A stretch of 22,034 nucleotides of DNA from DASYQV01 sp036005125 (GTDB lineage Bacteria > Acidobacteriota > Vicinamibacteria > Vicinamibacterales > UBA2999), in NCBI GenBank assembly GCA_036005125.1, contig DASYQV010000246.1, positions 1 to 22,034 of the forward strand, in the 5' to 3' direction. The notes under the pieces were generated by a model, which was not told where the DNA came from, made no database searches, and saw nothing but the letters and a program-made list of their open reading frames with translations. Shown in pieces: positions 8,227 through 15,839 of the stretch (positions are counted from its first letter, which is position 1; every line of letters begins with the position of its first letter). The position numbers were made by a program, and so were the translations under genes.

Positions 8227-8814
8227 GTGTCACTCACCCCCGGCGTGCTGTTCGGCGAGGACGTCCCGAACGGCTTTCGGTATCGCGACGACTTCATCAC
8301 TGTCGACGAGGAAGCGTCGCTGGCAGCGGAGATCGTGCGCGTCGAGTTCTCGACGTTCGAGATGCGTGGCGTCGTCGCCCGCCGGCGAGTGGCCTTTTTC
8401 GGCAGGTCGTACGACAGCCGCACGGCATTCACGCCAGCGTTCCCATCATTCCTCATGCCTCTGCGCGACAGGGTTGCCTCGTGGGCGAGCGTGGATCCGG
8501 AGGGATTCGCGATGGCGCTCATCAACGAGTACTCTCCGGGCGCGCCGATAGGCTGGCACTGCGACGCGCCTCCCTACGGCGTCGTGGCGGGCATTTCCCT
8601 GCTGTCGTCCTGTCGGATGAAGTTTCGTCCGTACGCGCGACCAGGCCTGCAAGCTTCGGCGCAGGGTCTCCGGCGGACCGTGACTCACGAAATCACGCTT
8701 CGGCGGCGATCGGCGTACCTGATGACCGGAGAATCGAGGAGCGCCTACGAGCACCACATTCCTGCTGTTACCGCGCTGCGTTATTCGATTACGTTCCGAG
8801 CCGTGCGATCGTGA
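8227..8814 (+). CDS. AlkB-like 2-oxoglutarate/Fe(II) dioxygenase
   Basis: This 195-residue protein has the AlkB core. N100-x-Y102 leads into the iron ligands H111-x-D113 (IGWHCD), the distal histidine is at 176 or 177 (YEHHI), and R185-YSITF-R191 is the RxxxxxR motif that binds 2-oxoglutarate. Known relatives repair alkylated bases in DNA or RNA by oxidative demethylation. No signal peptide is present, so it acts in the cytoplasm, unlike most of its neighbours. The only reasonable start is the GTG at 8227; GGGGAG directly abuts it, too close for a normal ribosome binding site, so initiation may be weak or leaderless. No adaptive-response gene lies nearby. Confidence 0.9.
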   Translation: MSLTPGVLFGEDVPNGFRYRDDFITVDEEASLAAEIVRVEFSTFEMRGVVARRRVAFFGRSYDSRTAFTPAFPSFLMPLRDRVASWASVDPEGFAMALINEYSPGAPIGWHCDAPPYGVVAGISLLSSCRMKFRPYARPGLQASAQGLRRTVTHEITLRRRSAYLMTGESRSAYEHHIPAVTALRYSITFRAVRS

Positions 8815-9435
8815 TCGATCAACGCAATCCGACGAGCTGATCTCCGCAAGCCAGGATCGTGACGAGGGATGCAAGTTCCGATATCTCGCTCTGACTTCAT
8901 GTGGGGGGGCCGGGTTTTAACCGACACTTCAGCTCGGGACGGCCGATGCTACCCCAATCGTCCCGTTTGGTCTGAGTACTTCAGCTCCTCCTCCCAACAG
9001 GTCATTGTACCGATGAGCGCGCGGTGAGCGCCGACGCGCGAGTACAGCTTTGTATTGGTCGACAGACGTAGCCTTCACGAGCACCTGAAACATGCTTGAC
9101 CGTTAACGCTCTGCCTCCTGGCAGCCACCTTGTAACGTCTCCCCACCGGAACACCTCCCACGCATTCGGCACGGGGCGCCCTCGCAAGTCCCCCCGGGCG
9201 GGCCGACGTGACAGTGAAGACAACAAGAGATCCGAATAACGCGGAACACACAAGCACTGTTCGAAATACGTATGTAGTCAAGGTCCGCCACCCGAAAGGC
9301 GGGCGCCCCTCGGAGAGGTGCAGGCGACACTCTGAGTTCGCCGCTCCACACTGAGGGTGGCCCACTACCCCCTACCGGTGAGTCGACCTCAAGACCCAAA
9401 GAATTCGCGAGCCCGCTGGGTTCTGAGGTAAATCG
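8815..9435. other. Long intergenic region, no gene recognised
   Basis: About 620 bases separate the AlkB-like gene from the giant secreted-protein gene. I find no convincing reading frame, RNA gene or known riboswitch. There is a run of seven G near 8900. Several short GC hairpins can be drawn in 9280-9340. The long frames on the minus strand here are extensions of shadow frames from the giant gene. The region probably holds the promoter and a long leader of the downstream gene, but I cannot place a -10/-35 pair with confidence. Confidence 0.5.
9387..9428 (+). promoter_or_regulatory. Possible SD-masking hairpin before the giant gene
   Basis: CCTCAAGACCCA (9387-9398) can pair with TGGGTTCTGAGG (9417-9428), with one mismatch and one G-U pair in twelve positions and an 18-base loop. 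The right arm ends in GAGG, the likely ribosome binding site, seven bases before the ATG at 9436. In RNA this would hide the ribosome binding site. The fold is modest in strength and not experimentally known. Confidence 0.4.
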
Positions 9436-12400
9436 ATGGCCAGTTTCTTCTATCGTCCGTACTGCGTACGTCTCACGTGTACCGTATATTTCCTCGCTTC
9501 CGCTGCAATACTTCTCATCGCGCCCGACGAGCTGCGGGCACATGGTCACGATCACTCCGCCATGATGGGCGGTCAGATTGATGCCACCGCGGCGCTTCCT
9601 CATAACATTCCCGACTTCTGCGCCAGCGCGACGATCAGGAGCGTCAGCTCCGGGGTGTGGTCCAATCCGGCCATCTGGTCCCCGGCACGCGTGCCCGGTG
9701 CTGCAGACGTCGTGAACGTCGACTCGGGCACCAACGTGACGTACGACCTCTCGAGCACCACGGCCATCCCCTGTCTGGCCGTGAACGGCCGGCTCGCGTT
9801 CCGCACCGACCGCAACACGCTGCTGACGGTCGGCACGATGATGATCATGCCCATCGGTGCGCTGGAGATCGGGACGGCCGCCATGCCCGTGGGTGCCGGC
9901 TTCACCGCACAAATCGTCATCGCCAACAGTCCCATCAATACCACCACCGACCCGGAACAGTACGGCACGGGCCTCCTCGGCTTCGGCATCGTGACGATGC
10001 ACGGGGCGCCGAAGACGCCGACGTGGACCCGCGTCGCGGCAGAACCGCGCGCCGGCCAGACGACGGTGACGCTCTCGCAGGCGGTCAGCGGCTGGAGTGT
10101 CGGCGACCGGCTGATCCTGCCCGATACCCGACACCTGAAGTGGAACGAGGTCACCAACTGGATCCGCAACGCCTCGCAGACCGAGGAACGGACCATCGCG
10201 GCGATCTCGGCCGACGCGAAGGTCATCACGCTCAACCAGGCGCTGCAGTTCGATCACCTCGGCGCGCGCGACGGCGGCGGCACCGGCGCGCTGCGCCTGC
10301 TGCCCCACGTCGGCAACCTGACGCGCAACGTCATCGTGCGGTCGCAGGTGCCGATCGGAAGCGGCGGTCCGCAGGGTCACGTGCTCTTCACCGAGCGCGC
10401 CAATGTCGATATCCGCTACTCGGCCTTTCGCGACTTGGGACGCACGATCGCGGCGCCGACCGGGTCGAGCAACCAGATCGGACGCTACCCGGTGCACTTT
10501 CACCATCTGATGGGCCCGGTCGCCACGCCGGCCAACGGCTATCAGTACACCTTCGTTGGCAACGCCGTCGATGGCGGCTCGACTACCCACGAGCGACGGT
10601 GGGCCGTCGCGATCCACAACACGCACTACGGGCTCGTGAGCGACAACGTCGCCTATAACTACGCCGGCTCGCTGTTCACGACGGAGGACGGGTCGGAGAG
10701 CTACAACGTCATCGAGCGCAACTTCGCGGTGCGCGGTCATGGCAACGGCGGCCGCCTGGGCGACGGGAACGAGGGCATGGGCTTCTGGTTCCGCGGCCCC
10801 AACAATTACGTCCGCGGCAACGTCGCCGCGCACTTCGATTCGGACGAGACCGAAGCCGCCTACGGATTCAAGTACTTCATGCGCACGCTCGGCACCGTCA
10901 TGATCCCGACGGCAAAGGGGCAGGACATGTCCCAGTACGTCGCGCGGGACGGCAACAACATGCCGATCCTCGAGTTCAAGAACAACGAGGTCTACAGCTC
11001 CGCGCAGGGCCTCACGTACTGGTGGCTCAGCAGCCAGGACCCCACGGCGCCGCCGAATCCTCAAGAGAGCGTCTTCGAGGATCTTCGGATCTGGCACGTC
11101 TACAACGTCGGCGTCTATCACTATCCCGCGGCGAACGTCCGCTTCGAGCGGCTGCTCGTCCTCGGCAACGACCCGGCGTCGAGCGCCTGCTGCAAGCGCG
11201 GCTGGCACGGGGAGGATTACGCGGCCAAGGACATCCGGATCGTCAACTCGGAGATTCAGGGGATGGGCAACGGTGTCATCCCGTCGGCCGCGGGAACGGG
11301 TCTGCAGACCATTGAGAACAGCTTTCTGCGCAACGAGACCGATATCCTGGTGCGCACGATGTACAGCGCCAACGGGCCCGGCTGGCTGCCGCCGCGAAAA
11401 ATCGTCGTGACCAATACCCAACTCCGCGGCTCGAGCAGCGTTCAGATGGACTGGAGCGCCAACGCGCAGAACAACACGACACAACTCGACCAGGTGCTCG
11501 TCTACGGGTACCAGGACAACAGCGCCGATAATTTCGAGGTGTATTACACCGAGCAGGGGACGCAGAATGTGGCCGGCGGGCGGGCGCCGTGCACGAGCAC
11601 CCGTCCCGAGATCGGCGGCATCGTCTGTCCGATCAGCGGAGCCGGCACGCCGACCGTCACCTCGGTGAGCCCGACCAGCGGCGACGACGGCGGCGGGACG
11701 TCGGTGGCGATCAACGGGTCGAACTTCGCCGCCGGGGCCAAGGTGAGCTTCGGTGGACCGTCAGCAACTCAGGTCGTCGTCAACAGCGCGAGCCGGATCA
11801 CGGCGACGAGCCCCGCGCACGATGTCGGCACGGTCGACGTGACGGTCTCTAACACGGACGGCCGGAGCGCGACGCTCAGTAACGCGTACACATTCACGAA
11901 CGGCTCTCCGTGTACCTACAGCATTTCGCCGACGTCTTCGACCGTCGGGTCGGCCGCCAGCAGCGGCACGGTGACGGTCACCTCCAGCACAGGCTGCGCA
12001 TGGACCGCGTCCTCGGGCGCCGGCTGGCTCACCATCACGTCCGGCGCGAGCGGGTCCGGGAACGGCGCCGTCGGCTACTCGGTGGCGGCCAATACGAGCA
12101 GCTCGTCGAGAACCGGCACCCTCTCGATCGCCGGCAATACCTACACGGTGACGCAGCAGGGCGCGACGTGCAGCTATGCCGTCTCGCCGGCGACCGACAC
12201 GATGCCGTCAGCGGGTGGCACCAAGAGCGGGACGGTCACGACGACCAGCGGCTGTGCGTGGACCGCGACGAGCAACGCGAGCTGGCTCACCGTGACGCCC
12301 GCCAGCGGTACCGGCAACGGCACCCTCAGCTACACCGCCACCGCGAATAGCAGTACGGCCTCGCGAACCGGCGTGCTGACGGTGAGTGGTCAAACCATCA

Positions 12401-14421
12401 CGGTGACGCAGACGGGAACCTCGTGCAGCTATACGGTGTCCCCGACCTCGGCCTCGGCACCCGCGGGCGGCCAGACGGCGAGCGTGACCGTCACCACCAC
12501 GTCGGGCTGCGCCTGGACCGCGGCGAGCAACGTGACGTGGATCACCGTGACCGCCGGCAGCAGCGGCAACGGCAATGGCACCGTCACCTACAACGTGGCT
12601 GCGAACGGCAGCTCGGCCTCACGATCCGGAACACTCACCGTGGCCGGTCAGACGGTCACCGTCTCTCAGGGCGGAGCGGCCTGCAGTTATGCCGTGGCGC
12701 CCACGTCGGATTCGGCGACGTTCGGCGGCGGGTCGCGCACCGTTACCGTGACAGCGCCGGCCGGATGCAGCTGGACGGCCGTGAGCAATGTCGCGTGGAT
12801 TGGCGTCACGTCCGCACCGAACGGCAGCGGCAACGGAACAGTGACCTACACGATCGATCCGTACACCGGCACCACGCCGCGCACCGGGACGCTGACCATC
12901 GCGGGACTGACCGTTACCGTGTCGCAGACCGGCTGCCCGTGCACGATCTGGGATCCCTCGGATACGCCGGCCGTGATCACCGGTGATGCGCAACCGGTCG
13001 AGCTCGGCGTGCGGTTCCGGTCCGATGTGAGCGGCACGATTACAGGGGTGCGCTTCTACAAGGGCGCGTCGAACACGGGCCCGCACGTCGGCCACCTGTG
13101 GAGCAACACGGGCGCGCTGCTGGCGACGGCGACCTTCACGGGCGAAACGGCGTCGGGCTGGCAGCAGGTCAACTTCTCGACGCCGGTCACGATCGCGGCC
13201 AATACGACCTACATCGCGTCGTACCACACCGACACGGGCAACTACGCGCTCAACAGCGCGTACTTCACCTCGACCGGCGTGGACAACGCGCCGCTGCACG
13301 CGCTGAAGGACGGCAGTGATGGCCCGAACGGCGCGTTTGTGTACGGTGCCAGCGCGTTCCCGTCGCAGACCTTCAACGCCAACAACTACTGGGTCGACGT
13401 GGTGTTCACGCCGGGGCCTGCGTGCAGCTACAGCGCGTCGCCGACCACGGACTCGGCGGTCGCGGGCGGCGAGACCGGCAGTACCAGTGTCACCGCGCCG
13501 GCCGGGTGCAGTTGGACGGCGGCCAGCAACGCGCCGTGGATCACGGTGACGGCGGGCAGCAGCGGCAGCGGGAACGGCACCGTGAGCTACACCGTGGCAG
13601 CCAACAGCAGTACGGCCTCGCGCACCGGCACGCTGACGGTGGCGGGGCAGACGGTGACGGTGACCCAAGCGAGCGCCGCGTGCAGCTACACCGTATCGCC
13701 GACGTCCGACACGGCGGCCGCAGGTGGCGAGACCGGCAGCACGAGCGTCACGGCGCAGGCGGGGTGCAGTTGGACCGCAACGAGCAACGCGACGTGGATC
13801 ACGATCACGTCGGGGAGCAGCGGCAGCGGCAACGGCACCGTGAGCTACACCGTCGCGGCGAACACCGCCATCCTGTCGCGCACCGGCACGTTGACGGTTG
13901 CGGGGCAAACCGTCACCGTGACGCAGCAGGGGGTGTTGATCAGTATCTGGAACGCCTCGGCGACGCCAGCCGTGGTGACCGGCGACTCGCAACCGGTCGA
14001 GCTCGGCGTACGCTTCCGGTCTGACGTCAGCGGCGCGATCACGGGCGTACGCTTCTACAAGGGTGCTGCGAACACCGGCACCCACGTCGGCCATCTGTGG
14101 AGCAACGCCGGCACGCTGCTCGCCACGGCGACCTTCACGAACGAAACAGCTTCGGGTTGGCAGCAGGTCAACTTCGCGACGCCGGTCACCATCACGCCCA
14201 ACACCACCTACGTCGCGTCGTACCACACCGACACGGGCAACTACGCGCTCAACAGCGCGTACTTCGCCTCGGCTGGCGCCGACAACGGGCCGCTTCACGC
14301 GCTCGCCAACGGCGTCGATGGTGCCAACGGCGTGTACATCTACGGTCCGAGCGCGTTCCCGACGCAGACATTCAACTCGAACAACTACTGGGTTGACGTC
14401 GTGTTTCGCGCCGGGCCGTAA
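9436..14421 (+). CDS. Giant secreted modular protein: G8, beta-helix, IPT/TIG, six BACON, two DUF4082
   Basis: This 1661-residue protein starts with a signal peptide (about 1-35). A G8 domain follows (about 61-185; SSGVWSNPAIW, RVPGAADVV), then a right-handed beta-helix region to about 720 containing GRYPVHFHH at 349-357. An IPT/TIG domain spans about 739-822. BACON modules begin at 826, 912, 997, 1083, 1330 and 1416, each about 86 residues opening with C-[ST]-Y. DUF4082 modules cover 1169-1329 and 1502-1661. G8 plus beta-helix is the architecture of animal CEMIP and TMEM2, which degrade hyaluronan, so a polysaccharide-acting role is possible but unproved. BACON modules are thought to bind carbohydrate or mucin, or to act as spacers. 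GAGG lies seven bases before the ATG. No C-terminal anchor or sorting signal is visible. Downstream are two propeller-protein genes on the same strand. Confidence 0.9.
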   Translation: MASFFYRPYCVRLTCTVYFLASAAILLIAPDELRAHGHDHSAMMGGQIDATAALPHNIPDFCASATIRSVSSGVWSNPAIWSPARVPGAADVVNVDSGTNVTYDLSSTTAIPCLAVNGRLAFRTDRNTLLTVGTMMIMPIGALEIGTAAMPVGAGFTAQIVIANSPINTTTDPEQYGTGLLGFGIVTMHGAPKTPTWTRVAAEPRAGQTTVTLSQAVSGWSVGDRLILPDTRHLKWNEVTNWIRNASQTEERTIAAISADAKVITLNQALQFDHLGARDGGGTGALRLLPHVGNLTRNVIVRSQVPIGSGGPQGHVLFTERANVDIRYSAFRDLGRTIAAPTGSSNQIGRYPVHFHHLMGPVATPANGYQYTFVGNAVDGGSTTHERRWAVAIHNTHYGLVSDNVAYNYAGSLFTTEDGSESYNVIERNFAVRGHGNGGRLGDGNEGMGFWFRGPNNYVRGNVAAHFDSDETEAAYGFKYFMRTLGTVMIPTAKGQDMSQYVARDGNNMPILEFKNNEVYSSAQGLTYWWLSSQDPTAPPNPQESVFEDLRIWHVYNVGVYHYPAANVRFERLLVLGNDPASSACCKRGWHGEDYAAKDIRIVNSEIQGMGNGVIPSAAGTGLQTIENSFLRNETDILVRTMYSANGPGWLPPRKIVVTNTQLRGSSSVQMDWSANAQNNTTQLDQVLVYGYQDNSADNFEVYYTEQGTQNVAGGRAPCTSTRPEIGGIVCPISGAGTPTVTSVSPTSGDDGGGTSVAINGSNFAAGAKVSFGGPSATQVVVNSASRITATSPAHDVGTVDVTVSNTDGRSATLSNAYTFTNGSPCTYSISPTSSTVGSAASSGTVTVTSSTGCAWTASSGAGWLTITSGASGSGNGAVGYSVAANTSSSSRTGTLSIAGNTYTVTQQGATCSYAVSPATDTMPSAGGTKSGTVTTTSGCAWTATSNASWLTVTPASGTGNGTLSYTATANSSTASRTGVLTVSGQTITVTQTGTSCSYTVSPTSASAPAGGQTASVTVTTTSGCAWTAASNVTWITVTAGSSGNGNGTVTYNVAANGSSASRSGTLTVAGQTVTVSQGGAACSYAVAPTSDSATFGGGSRTVTVTAPAGCSWTAVSNVAWIGVTSAPNGSGNGTVTYTIDPYTGTTPRTGTLTIAGLTVTVSQTGCPCTIWDPSDTPAVITGDAQPVELGVRFRSDVSGTITGVRFYKGASNTGPHVGHLWSNTGALLATATFTGETASGWQQVNFSTPVTIAANTTYIASYHTDTGNYALNSAYFTSTGVDNAPLHALKDGSDGPNGAFVYGASAFPSQTFNANNYWVDVVFTPGPACSYSASPTTDSAVAGGETGSTSVTAPAGCSWTAASNAPWITVTAGSSGSGNGTVSYTVAANSSTASRTGTLTVAGQTVTVTQASAACSYTVSPTSDTAAAGGETGSTSVTAQAGCSWTATSNATWITITSGSSGSGNGTVSYTVAANTAILSRTGTLTVAGQTVTVTQQGVLISIWNASATPAVVTGDSQPVELGVRFRSDVSGAITGVRFYKGAANTGTHVGHLWSNAGTLLATATFTNETASGWQQVNFATPVTITPNTTYVASYHTDTGNYALNSAYFASAGADNGPLHALANGVDGANGVYIYGPSAFPTQTFNSNNYWVDVVFRAGP
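12424..14421 (+). repeat. Exact-period 999-base internal tandem duplication
   Basis: Within the giant gene the block BACON3-BACON4-DUF4082 (12424-13422) is followed by BACON5-BACON6-DUF4082 (13423-14421). All three module starts are offset by exactly 999 bases (12424/13423, 12682/13681, 12940/13939), so there are no net length changes. The two DUF4082 modules look about four-fifths identical in protein sequence, aligned without gaps. The second copy ends with the stop codon where the first runs into the next BACON module. Confidence 0.88.
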
Positions 14422-14546
14422 CGTTGAGAACGATGTGATCAAGGCGGCACTCCATCGCCCGCCGTCTCATCTTGCGCTTCCTCAGATGCTGCACTATCGT
14501 GAGCCGATCCGTGGCCACCCATCGGCAATCGAGAGGGAGGAATCTG

Positions 14547-15767
14547 ATGAAGTACGGTCGATGTGTCCTGACCGGAATCACGGTGATGATCCTGGCGGCG
14601 CTCGGCGTGTGGGATCAGCTCGTGGAAACCCAGAGCCGAGGGGCGGAGTCGGGGCCGGAATACAGGTTTGATCCAACCTGGCCGAAGCCGTTGCCCAGTG
14701 TCAACGATGCGCAGGGCCGGACGCTCGCGCAGGTATCAGGTGGAGTTGGAACGCACTGCATCGACTCCCGCGATCATGTGTTCCAGTTCAACCGCAGCTA
14801 CCTGAACCCGAGCGAGTACTCCACGGCCGGCACGACGCCTGCGCCCCCGGTCGTCGAGTTCGACGCTCAGGGAAATGTTGTCAACAGCTGGGGAGATCCG
14901 ACACTGACGCCTCAAGGGATCTCGGCAGTCCTGCCTCACAATACGCATGGGTGCTTCGTGGATTACCAGGACAACGTCTGGGTCGCCAGCAACGGCGATG
15001 GCGTTGTGCAGAAATGGTCCCACGACGGCAGGAAGATGTTGCTGCAGATCGGAACGAAAGGCGTCTGCGACGGTGCGCCGACGCTGTCACCCAAGTCGCC
15101 CCTTCCGACGTGTGGCGCGCCGGGCAACAACAGCAGTCGGACGCTCTTGAACGAAGCGGCGGATGTTGCCGTCGATCCCAACCCCGATCCGGTGACCGGC
15201 GAGCGTGGCTCCGTCTACATCGCCGACGGCTACGGCAACCATCGCATCGTCGTCTTCAACAGCCAGGGAAAGTACTTGCGTCAGTGGGGCTCGATGGGCA
15301 CGGGGCCCGGCCAGTTCTATCCCACCGGCGGCGGGCATCCACACTGTGTCGTGCTGGGCAACGACGGGCTCGTGTACGCATGCGATCGCCAGGGCAATCG
15401 TATTCAGGTCTTCGACAGGCGTGGCACCCTGAAGCGGGTGATTGTCGTCACCCCGCCAGGCACCACCGCGTCAGGGGGTGTCCACGTGGAAAGATCGGTG
15501 TCTGATATTGCGTTCTCACGCGACCCCCAGCAGAAGTTGATTTTCGTGGCGTATTACGGCTGCGGCTGCGCGTCGCCGGAGGGCGGGCGACTCTACATCG
15601 TGGACCGCGAGAGCGGTGCCGTCGTCGGCGGTATCGGCCGTCCCGGGCCCGCCGCGGGCGAGTTCTTGTCCGCGCACTCGATCGGCCTCGATTCGAAAGG
15701 GAACGTGTACGTAGGCGAGAGCCCCATGGGACGCCGCACGCAGAGGTTTGTAAAGGTGGGCGGTTAG
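14547..15767 (+). CDS. NHL-repeat beta-propeller protein
   Basis: This 406-residue protein has a hydrophobic N-terminal segment (about 6-24) that is an uncleaved anchor or signal peptide, followed by NHL-type propeller blades. Clear blades include VYIADGYGNHRIVVFNSQG (about 223-241), VYACDRQGNRIQVFDRRG (about 276-293) and a last blade at IGLDSKGNVYVGESPMG (379-395). Cysteines in pairs such as YGCGCAS (337-343) suggest disulphides outside the cytoplasm. I chose the ATG at 14547 because GGGAGG precedes it by about six bases; an open frame from 14472 adds residues with no sign of coding. The gene starts 125 bases after the giant gene and probably shares its transcript. NHL propellers usually mediate binding; some are lyases, but I see no catalytic signature. 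Confidence 0.87.
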   Translation: MKYGRCVLTGITVMILAALGVWDQLVETQSRGAESGPEYRFDPTWPKPLPSVNDAQGRTLAQVSGGVGTHCIDSRDHVFQFNRSYLNPSEYSTAGTTPAPPVVEFDAQGNVVNSWGDPTLTPQGISAVLPHNTHGCFVDYQDNVWVASNGDGVVQKWSHDGRKMLLQIGTKGVCDGAPTLSPKSPLPTCGAPGNNSSRTLLNEAADVAVDPNPDPVTGERGSVYIADGYGNHRIVVFNSQGKYLRQWGSMGTGPGQFYPTGGGHPHCVVLGNDGLVYACDRQGNRIQVFDRRGTLKRVIVVTPPGTTASGGVHVERSVSDIAFSRDPQQKLIFVAYYGCGCASPEGGRLYIVDRESGAVVGGIGRPGPAAGEFLSAHSIGLDSKGNVYVGESPMGRRTQRFVKVGG

Positions 15768-15787
15768 CCGCGGTCTCGAGCCGCGGC
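15767..15787 (+). terminator. Terminator-like hairpin after the NHL gene
   Basis: GCCGCGG (15767-15773) pairs perfectly with CCGCGGC (15781-15787) around a seven-base loop, starting at the last base of the NHL stop codon. No T-run follows, so it may only slow the polymerase or shield the 3' end. The next gene starts 52 bases later. Confidence 0.3.
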
Positions 15788-15839
15788 CCGGAGCAACGCG
15801 GAACAGGCTGTAGACCGCCTACGTCTAAGGCCTACAACT

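Noticed and set aside
8815..9435. Possible riboswitch in the long leader of the giant gene
   Set aside because: I looked for conserved cores of the cyclic-di-GMP and cobalamin classes and found none. Only the local hairpin at the ribosome binding site is supported.
9103..11484. 793-residue open frame on the minus strand
   Set aside because: It is antisense to the G8/beta-helix part of the giant gene, shows no domain and has the Arg/Val/Ala-rich composition expected of a GC-rich shadow frame.
12619..14442. 607-residue open frame on the minus strand
   Set aside because: It is antisense to the BACON/DUF4082 repeats. Its own internal repetition simply mirrors the repeats of the real gene.
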